Source of the DNA: Deltaproteobacteria bacterium | GTDB lineage: Bacteria; Desulfobacterota; Desulfomonilia; Desulfomonilales; Desulfomonilaceae | Length of the DNA stretch: 45,508 nt | Assembly: GCA_026388665.1 (NCBI GenBank) | Contig: JAPLJJ010000011.1 | Span: 1 to 45,508 of the forward strand | Direction: 5' to 3' | Shown: one piece after another, positions 25,732 to 34,591 of the stretch | Numbering within the stretch: position 1 is the stretch's first letter | Layout of the letters: the number at the start of each line of letters is the position of its first letter | Position numbers and translations under genes: made by a program | Notes under the pieces: model-generated | The model's input: only the letters and a program-made list of their open reading frames with translations | The model's database searches: none | Told to the model about the DNA's origin: nothing

Positions 25732-26201
25732 TGGACCAACCATCTCGCGGATTACCCCAGTGGGACTTAGACAAATTGTTGGATGTCGCCAAAGTTGTCA
25801 GGGACAATGCTTCGGTTCCTTTGAGTCGATTCAGAGTCGGCGCCGCTGTCCTGACAAAAGGTGGCGCAATCTTTGAGGGTTGCAACACTGAATGTCTCAT
25901 ACCAGTCCTGGGTGTGTGCGCAGAAAGAAACGCTATCAATCACGCGCTGATTCACGGATACAGCGACTTCCTCGCAGTGGCCGTAGTTTCTGATCTTTAT
26001 GCCCCCCTGTTACCGTGCGGAACGTGCTTGCAATACATGCAAGAGTTCGCCAGGCAAAAATCACGAGACATCCTGATAATAGCTGAAGGCCGATCGGGGG
26101 AAAGGGTTATTACCAGCCTGGATGAACTCTTTAGAGGCGGGTTCCCTCCTGAAACGTCCGTAAAAGATATTCAGGAATCTTTCAGGTGGTCTTCGGATTA
26201 A
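25731..26201 (+). CDS. cdd: cytidine deaminase
   Basis: Deaminates cytidine and deoxycytidine to uridine derivatives in pyrimidine salvage. The catalytic motifs are intact: CAERNA (Cys63-Ala-Glu65) and PCGTC (Cys96 and Cys99), the three zinc-binding cysteines and the proton-shuttle Glu of the homotetrameric type. The substrate loop SRFRVGAAVLT and GCNTE are present. The usual PCGxCRQ reads PCGTCLQ, a mild change. The ATG at 25731 shares a base with the GNAT stop; 156 aa, slightly longer than the usual 130-140 because of an extended C-terminus. Confidence 0.92.
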   Translation: MDQPSRGLPQWDLDKLLDVAKVVRDNASVPLSRFRVGAAVLTKGGAIFEGCNTECLIPVLGVCAERNAINHALIHGYSDFLAVAVVSDLYAPLLPCGTCLQYMQEFARQKSRDILIIAEGRSGERVITSLDELFRGGFPPETSVKDIQESFRWSSD

Positions 26202-26228
26202 ATTATTCAAACTTTCCGATATGTTAAC

Positions 26229-26257
26229 TTGCCAGGATCCAACTAATAGATTATAAT
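26229..26257 (+). promoter_or_regulatory. sigma70-type promoter of nrdJ
   Basis: TTGCCA (26229-26234), 17-base spacer, perfect TATAAT (26252-26257). The predicted start near 26264 leaves a leader of about 37 bases before the ATG at 26301. No NrdR box pair was noticed around it. Confidence 0.75.
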
Positions 26258-26300
26258 AACTGTAATGAACCCATAGGGCATTGATGACAGTGGAGACAAG

Positions 26301-29045
26301 ATGACTGATAAGGCATTCTCAGCCGAACTTTCTAATACTGAAAATTTATTTAGCGTTGCGAATGTAACTTCACAAGGACTTGTATTCACGCGTTTTTTTT
26401 CTTCGGAAGATAAAGATCCTTTCGATCTTGTGGATTGGAAGAAAAGATCCGCAGTTATCCGAAACGAAAAGGGACAAATAATTTTTGAACAGAATAACGT
26501 CGAAGCCCCGTCGTTTTGGTCGGACATGGCTGTGACTGTTGTGGCTTCCAAGTATTTCAGAGGTCGACCCGGCGCGGCGGACAGAGAAACGAGCGTAAAA
26601 GACCTTATTTTTCGTGTTGCGAACACAATAGCCAGTTGGGGGGCGGACCAGGGATATTTCGCGTCGGAACAGGATGCTCGAGTTTTCCGAGATGAACTGA
26701 TCGTCATTCTCATAACTCAAAGGGCCTCGTTCAACAGTCCTGTATGGTTCAATGTTGGGATCGAAGTGGCTCCTCAGTGTTCCGCGTGTTTCATCCTTGG
26801 CGTCGAAGACACGATGGAGTCAATCCTGCACTGGTATACTCAGGAAGGCATCATATTCAAAGGTGGTTCAGGTGCAGGCGTAAACCTATCCAGGCTTCGA
26901 TCAGCGCTGGAACCGCTGAGAAGTGGAGGCACAGCCTCAGGCCCTGTCTCTTTCATGAAGGCCGCTGACGCGTCCGCCGGCGTGATCAAATCAGGCGGAA
27001 AGACACGTCGCGCCGCCAAGATGGCAATATTGAACATAGATCATCCTGATATTCTCCAATTCGTCAGGGCAAAAGCGTTTGAGGAAAAAAAGGCGCAGGC
27101 GCTCATTGAATTTGGTTTTGATGGATCTTTTGAAGGTGAGGCGTATTCCACGGTCGCGTTTCAAAATTCGAATCACTCCGTACGAGTGACGGATGAATTT
27201 ATGGAAGCGGACGAGAAGGATTCCGACTGGGTCACAAGATATATTCTGACCAAGGACGAGGCTGACACATACAGAGCCAAGGATCTCATGCAGGAGATAG
27301 CCGCCGCTGCTTACGCGTGCGGTGATCCCGGATTACAGTTCGACACAACAATTAATAGTTATAACACTTGCCCGGAAACAGGCCCAATATCAGCGTCCAA
27401 TCCATGCTCAGAGTATATGGGAGTGGATGATTCCGCGTGCAACCTCGCTTCAATAAAACTAACCGCTTTTCTCGAAGCGTCCGGCGCATTTGATATTGAA
27501 GCCTTCTCTCATGCCATTGACACGATTGTTACTGCGCAGGACATAATTATCGACCGATCATCCTATCCGACCCCGGCCATAGCTCGGAACGCTCGAAACC
27601 TCAGAGCGCTCGGTCTTGGGTTCGCAGACTTAGGCGCTTTGGTAATGGGGTTGGGGTTACCATACGATTCGGATGGCGCGAGGGCCTGGGCGTCTGGCCT
27701 TTCCGCGTTAATGACATCTGAAGCGTACTTGCAGTCATCCCGGATCGCTTCAGTTAGAAGACCGTTTCGAGAATTCGAACTTAATCGGTCGTCGATGTTG
27801 AAAGTTCTCAAGAGGCACAAGAAAAGCGCGTATGAAATTGATGAAAACGCTGCGCCAAAAGAAGTCATTGAAGGAGCGCGTCTGACATGGGACCTCGCCA
27901 TCGAAAGGTGTAAAAAAGGCGGATTCGCCAACTCTCAGGTCACAGCAATTGCTCCAACAGGGACAGTCTCGTTCATGATGGATTGCGACACAACCGGTAT
28001 CGAACCTGAACTGGCCCTGGTCAAACACAAATCACTATCCGGCGGTGGAAACCTCACAATAGTAAACAAAATGATACCTAAGGCCCTGGAACGACTGGGA
28101 TACGAATTGCTACAAATTCAGGAGATTATTGCCACCATCCAGGAAACCGGTTCCATAGAACACATCGAAGAAGTCGCGCCCGAACATCTTCCAGTATTTG
28201 ATTGCGCTTTCAGATCTCCGAACGGAGAACGCCACATTTCTCCTGAAGGACATGTCAGGATGATGGCCGCTGTTCAGCCGTTCATATCAGGAGGTATTTC
28301 GAAAACGGTTAATCTCCCCACTGATTGCACTGTTGAGGATATCGAAGAGATATTTCGATTGTCATGGAAGCTTGGGCTAAAATCGATCACTGTGTACCGC
28401 GATGGTTGTAAAACTGCTCAGCCTTTGCACTCTGGTTCGTCCCTTCCAACTCCAGTGCTATCCCGTCCTGTGAGAAGACGATTGTCTGTGGATTGCAAGA
28501 GCATAAGACACAAGTTCGAAATAGCGGGTCACAAGGGTTACATTCATGCCGGTTTTTATGATGACGGGAAAGTCGGAGAAATATTCATTAGAATGTCTAA
28601 AGAGGGAAGCACGATCTCAGGTCTAATGGATACAATAGCCACTCTTACATCCATCTCCCTGCAATATGGGGTGCCGCTCGAAGATCTTGTAAACAAGTTC
28701 AGTCATGTTCGATTTGAGCCATCGGGTTTTACCAGCAACCCCAAAGTTCCGATAGCGAAGTCCCTGACTGATTATATTTTCCGGTACCTCGGGACTAGCT
28801 TCCTGGATGAACAGGCGCAGGAAGCCGCAGGGTTGACTTCCACTATCGAACACACTTTCTTGGGTCCACCCGAACTTGAACAAGAATATGATTGGGGAAG
28901 ATCCTCAGGCAAGGTTAGCAGGCCAAGGTCGCATTATAATGCTCAGTCCGACGCGCCCGCCTGCTCGGATTGCGGAGCGATCATGGTTCGTAACGGGTCC
29001 TGTTACAAATGTCTTAATTGTGGTTCTACGACCGGATGTTCATAG
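26301..29045 (+). CDS. nrdJ: adenosylcobalamin-dependent (class II) ribonucleotide reductase
   Basis: Reduces ribonucleotides to deoxyribonucleotides with a B12-generated radical; works with or without oxygen. Family motifs in order: ASFNSPVWFNVGIE, QCSACFILGVEDTMESI, GGSGAGVNLSRLRS, GGKTRRAAKMAILNIDHPDI, the active-site region NPCSEYMG with CNLASI, and APTGTVSFMMDCDTTGIEP. A C-terminal region of about 150 residues ends with a four-cysteine zinc ribbon (CSDC...CYKCLNCG) and a last Cys pair suited to re-reducing the active site. GGAG is 5 bases before the ATG. Length 914 aa fits NrdJ with the Zn ribbon. It has its own promoter. Confidence 0.96.
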   Translation: MTDKAFSAELSNTENLFSVANVTSQGLVFTRFFSSEDKDPFDLVDWKKRSAVIRNEKGQIIFEQNNVEAPSFWSDMAVTVVASKYFRGRPGAADRETSVKDLIFRVANTIASWGADQGYFASEQDARVFRDELIVILITQRASFNSPVWFNVGIEVAPQCSACFILGVEDTMESILHWYTQEGIIFKGGSGAGVNLSRLRSALEPLRSGGTASGPVSFMKAADASAGVIKSGGKTRRAAKMAILNIDHPDILQFVRAKAFEEKKAQALIEFGFDGSFEGEAYSTVAFQNSNHSVRVTDEFMEADEKDSDWVTRYILTKDEADTYRAKDLMQEIAAAAYACGDPGLQFDTTINSYNTCPETGPISASNPCSEYMGVDDSACNLASIKLTAFLEASGAFDIEAFSHAIDTIVTAQDIIIDRSSYPTPAIARNARNLRALGLGFADLGALVMGLGLPYDSDGARAWASGLSALMTSEAYLQSSRIASVRRPFREFELNRSSMLKVLKRHKKSAYEIDENAAPKEVIEGARLTWDLAIERCKKGGFANSQVTAIAPTGTVSFMMDCDTTGIEPELALVKHKSLSGGGNLTIVNKMIPKALERLGYELLQIQEIIATIQETGSIEHIEEVAPEHLPVFDCAFRSPNGERHISPEGHVRMMAAVQPFISGGISKTVNLPTDCTVEDIEEIFRLSWKLGLKSITVYRDGCKTAQPLHSGSSLPTPVLSRPVRRRLSVDCKSIRHKFEIAGHKGYIHAGFYDDGKVGEIFIRMSKEGSTISGLMDTIATLTSISLQYGVPLEDLVNKFSHVRFEPSGFTSNPKVPIAKSLTDYIFRYLGTSFLDEQAQEAAGLTSTIEHTFLGPPELEQEYDWGRSSGKVSRPRSHYNAQSDAPACSDCGAIMVRNGSCYKCLNCGSTTGCS

Positions 29046-29541
29046 TGGGACGTATCTGTAATTGATTGATCCGGGATCGGGCGACTGACGCTCGTTGAAG
29101 GTCTCAGCGCCTGTACATTCCCTTCTTGATGAAATAATACGCCACGATCTCCCCTATTCTCAGTCACAAAACAGGCAGTCAACGACTACCTCACCGCGTT
29201 GTCTCAAACAATCATCTCGAGTTGTCTTGATACATTGCGGCTTCTTTTTGACTCAAGAACAGGATTTTATGCAGCAGTCAACTTCGTCGTCCAGCGAAAT
29301 AACATTTACTGGAGCGAGAAAAGTCAAGAGCATCAGAGTCAATGTGATAAACGCCTTTTTCATTGTCACACAAGTTTCTTCAATGGTCGTTGGATATTTC
29401 TGAACTCATTATGATGAGCCTACCATATTTATTGCTGAAAATTAATCAATGTGATTGCGGTAGGATCCAATTTTTCATTTTGGGCAGTCGATTTTATTGA
29501 CGAGTTCAATAATTTCATATTAAAGTGATTTTTTTAAGAGA
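29046..29541. other. intergenic stretch between nrdJ and tRNA-Cys, no convincing gene
   Basis: About 500 bases. The ORFs listed here (29095-29403 and 29199-29414, plus strand) overlap each other, use Ser/Gln-rich sequence of no recognisable family and have no ribosome binding site, so I do not call them. No clear terminator for nrdJ was found. The last 45 bases hold a possible tRNA promoter. Confidence 0.5.
29497..29525 (+). promoter_or_regulatory. possible promoter of tRNA-Cys
   Basis: TTGACG (29497-29502), 17-base spacer, TTAAAG (29520-29525), 16 bases before the tRNA. The -35 is good, the -10 is poor. Confidence 0.4.
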
Positions 29542-29616
29542 GGCGGCTTAGCCAAGTGGTAAGGCGACGGTCTGCAAAACCGTTATTCGGCGGTTCAAAT
29601 CCGCCAGCCGCCTCCA
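29542..29616 (+). tRNA. tRNA-Cys (anticodon GCA)
   Basis: The cloverleaf closes completely: acceptor GGCGGCT pairs with AGCCGCC, the D arm contains AGCCAAGTGGTAAGGC, the anticodon arm is ACGG-TCTGCAAAA-CCGT with GCA at the centre, and the T arm is GGCGG-TTCAAAT-CCGCC. The discriminator base is T, the tRNA-Cys identity base, and CCA is encoded (29614-29616). It is a single tRNA gene. Confidence 0.97.
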
Positions 29617-29726
29617 ACCTGCCATCTACTCAGCGTTCCCATAAATTTGATTAATCGGTTTGCTGACTTTAGAAACATCTCGCCCTGGGTCTATTTACGA
29701 TTTTTTCGTCCAACACCTTGCCAAAA

Positions 29727-30479
29727 CTAACTTCTGATCTTGATCATTTTTAATCGAGCCCAAGTTTCTTCGGAATACCAGATATCAATCATTTCATCCC
29801 GATATTTATCATCTTTTTCCCGCATGCATGCGGCGGTATCCGATCTGAGCAGGTTTTTTATGCTCCGGAACGCCGGGCCAAACCTGGACACAAATCCAGA
29901 AGCTACTTTGTTAGATTCCTGCCCCAATAATTCTTCCGTGGTCACCTGGTCCACAAGCCCCATGTCCTTGGCCTGCTCCGCTGAGTACATACCCCCTGTT
30001 ACAGCTATTATTTCGGCTTTACGATCACCCACACAGTATCGCAGCATCTCTGCGCTCCCCGGAAACAACGAAGATCCAAACGTGATTTCATTGAGGCTCA
30101 TCCTAGCCTTGCCTGTAACCAGTATCCGATAATCGCACGCAGTGGCCAGCATAAACCCGCCAGCGACTGTGTGACCATTCAAAGCCGCAATCACAGGCTT
30201 CGGATATGTAAAAATATTAGTGTAAAGATCGGCGAATTTTTGAACGAAACGGTGGAAATCTTCCTTGGGATAGTTAAGGAATTCCGGGATATCCAACCCG
30301 AACGAGAAAAAACTCCCCTGCCCTGTTAACATAACAGCCTTAACACCATTATCGGCCAATATATCCTCAAAATTCTTGCGCAGTTCTTCAGCAAGAGTTT
30401 CGTTTATTGCGTTCACTTTACCCCTACTGATAGTTAGCGTAGAGACAGCGCCATCAATCGATTTTGTTACAAAACCCAT
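29727..30479 (-). CDS. enoyl-CoA hydratase/isomerase (crotonase) family protein
   Basis: Crotonase fold with the oxyanion-hole segments GSFFSFGLDIPEF and PVIAALNGHTVAGGFMLATACDYRI. Enoyl-CoA hydratases use two glutamates: the first position is Met110 here (GGFML for GGCEL) while the second is kept (Glu131 in NEITFG). A single Glu fits a delta3-delta2-enoyl-CoA isomerase or another crotonase activity better than a hydratase. 250 aa is normal. AGGAGGAG lies about 10 bases before the ATG. It follows the MBL gene by 67 bases on the same strand; no other beta-oxidation gene is near. Confidence 0.85.
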   Translation of the reverse strand: MGFVTKSIDGAVSTLTISRGKVNAINETLAEELRKNFEDILADNGVKAVMLTGQGSFFSFGLDIPEFLNYPKEDFHRFVQKFADLYTNIFTYPKPVIAALNGHTVAGGFMLATACDYRILVTGKARMSLNEITFGSSLFPGSAEMLRYCVGDRKAEIIAVTGGMYSAEQAKDMGLVDQVTTEELLGQESNKVASGFVSRFGPAFRSIKNLLRSDTAACMREKDDKYRDEMIDIWYSEETWARLKMIKIRS

Positions 30480-30546
30480 TTATAGTCTCCTCCTAAAAGA
30501 GTGTGCTGTATTGGTTACGTTTAGCGCTGAACTGAAACTCGGCTGG

Positions 30547-31323
30547 TTACAATTCCACTGTTGGCCCGACTTGGTGCTGAACAGCGCAAAAGATCGCGCC
30601 TTCTTGTGCTAGAAACGCCTGTAAACTCTCCCGAGCGCGCTGTTCCGCCAATTCTTCAGTGTTGTTGGTTTCCGACATGTGCGCCAAAATGATTACACGC
30701 AATTCATCGCTAACAATACGTTCCAGAAGTTCCGCGCTCTGTTCATTGGAAAGGTGACCCAGCCTGCTTCGAATTCGCTGTTTAAGTTCCCAGGGATATG
30801 GCCCATCACGTAACATGACCGGATCGTGGTTACTTTCCAGGACGACGGCGTTTAGACCGGTTAACAGGTTCGCCACAAGACCCGTGGCGACTCCCAAATC
30901 CGTTGCGATTCCTAGACTGGCAGAGCCGTTTGAGATACGAAAACCCACGGGATCAGCGCAATCATGGGGCACAGAGAACGGATGAATTCTAAAACCGGCG
31001 AAATCGAAGGCTCTGCCTGTCTCAAACGTCTCTCGCCGGTGCAGTTTACCAAGAGCTTTCTCAGCTACCTTAAATGTCTTGTTATTAATGAAGACCGGGA
31101 TCTTGAATTTTCTAGAGAGAACACCAACACCTTTCACATGGTCCACATGGGCGTGCGAAACTAGTATCCCTTTCAAAGATCCGGGATCCATGCCGACGTT
31201 ATCCAATCGCTCAACAATCTGTTTCCCGGAAAGTCCCGCGTCTATCAGAATAGAAGCGTCGCGGTTGCGAATCAAAAATGAATTCCCGGAACTGCCGCTT
31301 GCTAAAGGCGTGATCTTTATCAA
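30547..31323 (-). CDS. metallo-beta-lactamase fold hydrolase, YycJ/WalJ-like
   Basis: The N-terminus LASGSSGNSFLI is the YycJ-type hallmark, followed by ILIDAGLSGKQI and the metal-binding HxHxDH in VSHAHVDHVKG (His57, His59, Asp61, His62). Further ligands lie in VPHDCADPVGF and the late LAHMSETNN. YycJ-family members act as 5'-to-3' exonuclease-like or repair-linked hydrolases in some bacteria; the substrate here is unknown. The start is TTG at 31323 with GAGAGG about 11 bases upstream, giving 258 aa (usual length about 260). Confidence 0.88.
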   Translation of the reverse strand: MIKITPLASGSSGNSFLIRNRDASILIDAGLSGKQIVERLDNVGMDPGSLKGILVSHAHVDHVKGVGVLSRKFKIPVFINNKTFKVAEKALGKLHRRETFETGRAFDFAGFRIHPFSVPHDCADPVGFRISNGSASLGIATDLGVATGLVANLLTGLNAVVLESNHDPVMLRDGPYPWELKQRIRSRLGHLSNEQSAELLERIVSDELRVIILAHMSETNNTEELAEQRARESLQAFLAQEGAIFCAVQHQVGPTVEL

Positions 31324-31418
31324 TTGCTCGAAACCTCTCTTGATGTCCCAAACAGAAATTTGGAGCGGAAAATATCGCTGGAGACTAAACGTGTCAAGAT
31401 TTTTCGGGAATTAGGCAT

Positions 31419-32225
31419 CTAGCCGCTGCAGGACACCGAATCACCGGAAGAAAGCTTCTTCTCTCTCCTAGATCCGTGGCGGAACGCGTAAACTTTAGCC
31501 CCGAAAAAAAAGACCTGCGCCGAGTAGTAAACCCATACAAGAAGAATGACAAGCGAACCAGCGGCGCCGTAAAGAGAACTGAGTCTGGTGATGTTGAGGT
31601 ATAGGGCAATTACAAATTTACCCAACAATAAGAGCAAGGAAGCAAGCAAACAGCCGGGCCAGATGTCCATCCAAGCGACTTTTGTCGCGGGTATGAGCTT
31701 ATAAGCGAGAGCGATCAGGACTGGAATTATGGCTAGCGATATCAATGAGTTGACCTTATAGAGATATATACCGGAGATTGGAAAGGCTTCTGATATCAGA
31801 GCGTCAATAGTAGAAAGGACTGTGGTCGCAGCCAGAGAACCGAGAAGTAACAGCCCAATTCCAGCCACTATGAGGAAAGAAACTAAACGCATCTCAATAT
31901 ATCTGAGGATACTCGAGCCACGCTCGGTCCGAACATTCCAGATGGTGTTCAGGCTGCTCTGAAGCTCCATAAACACGGCCGTCGCCGTAAAAATCGCAGT
32001 GACCACGCTCAAGGTCGGGAAACCTGTCCCGCCAATTTTCCCCCTTGTTGATTCCAGAAGCGAAAATACGTAAGCGCTATCGGCAGGCGTCACGAATCGC
32101 TCAAGAATCGTTGTAAGTTCTGATGTGGCGGAGGCGGCGTCCACCATAGTTTCTGCGATCGTCAGAGCAATCAGAAGCGCCGGGCCGAGGGAAAATATCG
32201 TGTAAAAAGCAAGAGCCGCGGCCAT
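31419..32225 (-). CDS. YihY/UPF0761 family inner membrane protein (5' end uncertain)
   Basis: Six or so membrane helices and the family motifs: AAALAFYTIFSLGPALLIAL, FTATAVFMELQSSLNTIWNV, KVAWMDIWPGCLLASLLLLLGK and SSLYGAAGSLVILLVWVYYSAQVFFFGAK. The family was once called RNase BN, but the nuclease claim was withdrawn; function is unknown. The ATG at 32225 has no ribosome binding site and cuts into the domain: the in-frame codons upstream (REIWLLIKETIEAWIHDNAIR) are the normal family N-terminus but contain no ATG, GTG or TTG back to a TAG at 32379. A CTG at 32273 with GAGA upstream is a possible start. See findings. Confidence 0.85.
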   Translation of the reverse strand: MAAALAFYTIFSLGPALLIALTIAETMVDAASATSELTTILERFVTPADSAYVFSLLESTRGKIGGTGFPTLSVVTAIFTATAVFMELQSSLNTIWNVRTERGSSILRYIEMRLVSFLIVAGIGLLLLGSLAATTVLSTIDALISEAFPISGIYLYKVNSLISLAIIPVLIALAYKLIPATKVAWMDIWPGCLLASLLLLLGKFVIALYLNITRLSSLYGAAGSLVILLVWVYYSAQVFFFGAKVYAFRHGSRREKKLSSGDSVSCSG

Positions 32226-32378
32226 CCGAATAGCATTATCATGAATCCATGCCTCGATGGTTTCTTTTATCAGGAGCCAAATCTCGCGTACTATCTTGCG
32301 AGGGATATTCCAGAGTCGAACCTGACTATTTGCGATAACACATCTATTCTGGTTTACGCTTTGTTTGAGAAACTTTGT

Positions 32379-32885
32379 CTATTCCAAGAACTTACCCACC
32401 ATAACTGCGCCAAATATCAGACATACCAACCAGGCCTGAATTATGGGCCACAACTTCTTAGGCGCGGATTGAGCTATTTCACGTGCAACATCTGATACCT
32501 TGTCACGCGGAATCCTTTGAATTATGGTGTTGACCAGATCCGTGAATAAATCAATCGTATTAGTGATCAATACAGGGCGAGCGTTTATGGATTGAAGGAT
32601 GAGGAATGTTTTGGCGCCCGAACGTACCCCGTCGACATTTTCGATTTCCGGCCAGTCCAGGTGTGTAGATCTAAGAAATTTTTGAACTGTGACGCCGTTT
32701 GAGTCCAAGGTTATTTTTCGAGCGAGTATCTCCAACCCAAGATATAAAAACGGCGCAAGTATAAACAAGAAGAGGTAGCTATTACTCTTGGTTATGTTGA
32801 GAAAAATTAACACTATTCCTGAAATCATCGCTAATATTATGGGCGGTGTCATCCTGGAATCAACTTTGTAGACGCGATTCTCCAT
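32379..32885 (-). CDS. membrane protein with two N-terminal TM helices and a PH-like domain
   Basis: Two adjacent membrane helices (about residues 14-31 and 36-54: IILAMISGIVLIFLNIT and YLFLFILAPFLYLGLEIL) are followed by a beta-rich region (KITLDSNGVTVQKFLRSTHLDWPEIENVDGV) that resembles bacterial PH-domain membrane proteins, and a third helix at the C-terminus (PIIQAWLVCLIFGAVMVGKF). No close family is named. GAGG is about 10 bases before the ATG. It ends with TAG at 32379, and the reading frame continues in phase directly into the YihY-type gene. Confidence 0.7.
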   Translation of the reverse strand: MENRVYKVDSRMTPPIILAMISGIVLIFLNITKSNSYLFLFILAPFLYLGLEILARKITLDSNGVTVQKFLRSTHLDWPEIENVDGVRSGAKTFLILQSINARPVLITNTIDLFTDLVNTIIQRIPRDKVSDVAREIAQSAPKKLWPIIQAWLVCLIFGAVMVGKFLE

Positions 32886-33009
32886 GTGTAGGTTCCTCAG
32901 GTTCTTTATAATATCTTCCTGATCTGTTATGTTTATGGTATCATTTTAAGGTTATAAGATGCAGTCGTTTTTCAGAAATGTTTTCACAATTACGCTGTGA
33001 GGTTCTCCC

Positions 33010-34323
33010 ATGTTGTTACGGAAACCGTTCAGGTTTGGATTTAGTTTATTTCTTTGCCTTGTATTTCTCTTGGTCAGCCATGAAGGCTACTGCGCGGATT
33101 CAAGCGTAAAGTCTCCGGATTATAAGGAACTAAAACTCTTTAGACAGGTTATGGAAATTGTACGTAAGAATTATGTAAAAGACGTCACCGACAAGGAACT
33201 CATCCAGGGAGCGATAGGCGGAATGCTGCAATCGCTGGATGCCCATTCGTCATTCCTCACTGAAGAAATGTTCAAAGAGCTACAGGTGGAAACCAAGGGC
33301 GAATTCGGGGGCTTGGGAATCGAGATTACTCTGGATGGTGGAATTCTAACAGTTGTTTCGCCTATTGAGGATACCCCCGCGTTTAAGGTCGGCATTAAAC
33401 CGGGCGATAAAATTATAAAAATAAATGGCGAACCCACCAAGAACATAACGCTGCACAGCGCGGTTCAGCAAATGAGAGGCCCCAAAGGCACAAAAGTTAA
33501 TTTGACCATAATGCGAGAGGGCTTTAAGAAGCTGAAGGACTTCACGATAACAAGAGACATCATCCATGTTCAATCGGTAAAAAAGGAAGCTTTGGATTCC
33601 GGGTATGCCTATGTCAAGATTGTTAGTTTTCAGGAGACAACCGACACGGACTTGATGGCGGCAATCAAGGAACTAGGGGATGATGAGAAAATTAAGGGGT
33701 TAATTCTGGATCTGCGTAATAATCCTGGCGGTCTTCTGGATCAGGCCGTTAAGGTAACTAATCTGTTTATAAACAAAGGCCTCATAGTCTACACCGACGG
33801 TCGAGTCAAAGATCAACGAATGGATTTCAGAGCTTCACCAGCGGGGACCCATTATAAATTCAAGATGGCCGTGCTTATCAACGAAGGCAGCGCAAGCGCG
33901 TCGGAAATCGTAGCAGGTGCTTTGCAGGATCACGACCGAGCCTTAATTTTGGGCACGAAATCCTTTGGAAAGGCTTCGGTCCAAACTATCATTCCGCTTG
34001 ATAACGGTTCCGGGCTGCGTCTCACAACCGCGTACTACTACACCCCCAAGGGACGCCATATTCAGAAAACAGGTATTCTACCGGATATTGACCTGAAGAC
34101 GGAGGTTCAGAAGAAAGAAGAGGAAGAAACGGCTTCCGAAGAGGCAAAGAACGGTAAGAAAAACGAAAAGCGCAGTAGATTCACTAAGGAAACAAAGGCT
34201 GATCTGGAAAATGATGTCGTGGTTAAAAAGGCCCTAGAATGGCTGCAATCCAAAGTGGACTTGAAAAAGTATAAACAGGAACACGAAAAACCAGCAGAGG
34301 ACACCACTGCCTTAAACAAGTAA
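33010..34323 (+). CDS. ctpA: S41 family C-terminal processing peptidase (CtpA/Prc type)
   Basis: A periplasmic serine protease that trims or degrades proteins from their C-termini. Signal peptide about residues 1-28 (SLFLCLVFLLVSHEGYC). A PDZ domain spans about 95-185 (GGLGIEITLDGGILTVVSP, GIKPGDKIIKINGEP). The S41 core has LILDLRNNPGGLLDQAV, the catalytic Ser298 in GSASASEIVAGAL and Lys321 in SFGKASVQT. The last about 80 residues are Lys/Glu-rich. GAGG is 7 bases before the ATG. 437 aa is typical. A strong hairpin lies 31 bases after the stop. Confidence 0.95.
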   Translation: MLLRKPFRFGFSLFLCLVFLLVSHEGYCADSSVKSPDYKELKLFRQVMEIVRKNYVKDVTDKELIQGAIGGMLQSLDAHSSFLTEEMFKELQVETKGEFGGLGIEITLDGGILTVVSPIEDTPAFKVGIKPGDKIIKINGEPTKNITLHSAVQQMRGPKGTKVNLTIMREGFKKLKDFTITRDIIHVQSVKKEALDSGYAYVKIVSFQETTDTDLMAAIKELGDDEKIKGLILDLRNNPGGLLDQAVKVTNLFINKGLIVYTDGRVKDQRMDFRASPAGTHYKFKMAVLINEGSASASEIVAGALQDHDRALILGTKSFGKASVQTIIPLDNGSGLRLTTAYYYTPKGRHIQKTGILPDIDLKTEVQKKEEEETASEEAKNGKKNEKRSRFTKETKADLENDVVVKKALEWLQSKVDLKKYKQEHEKPAEDTTALNK

Positions 34324-34354
34324 ATCAACTGTAATTCTGCCGTCTAAACAGACA

Positions 34355-34382
34355 ACCGGATTGGCTCGATCGCCAATCCGGT
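34355..34382. terminator. perfect 11-bp inverted repeat after ctpA, probable 3' hairpin
   Basis: ACCGGATTGGC and GCCAATCCGGT are exact complements around a 6-base loop (TCGATC), 31 bases after the ctpA stop. It lacks a following T-run, so it may terminate poorly and act as an RNA 3'-end stabiliser. Confidence 0.55.
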
Positions 34383-34591
34383 CATCTTAGAATCCCATCA
34401 GCCCCTGAAAAAACCCACAGAGAAAAGACGTTAGAAGGGAATTAAACCAAAGAGTTCACACGGAATTTTGTGAAATCGCACTAGGGGAACGGGTGAAATC
34501 GCCCAATATTTGAGCTGGAATCTTTTTGTGTATTTTGCAAATTTTCAATCACGAGAGCGCTTATTATACAAAATGATCAACAGGCTCCTAA

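Noticed and set aside
26243-26713. 156-aa minus-strand ORF
   Set aside because: Antisense shadow of the nrdJ 5' end.
29095-29414. Overlapping plus-strand ORFs of 102 and 71 aa before tRNA-Cys
   Set aside because: No ribosome binding site, no recognisable family, mutually overlapping frames.
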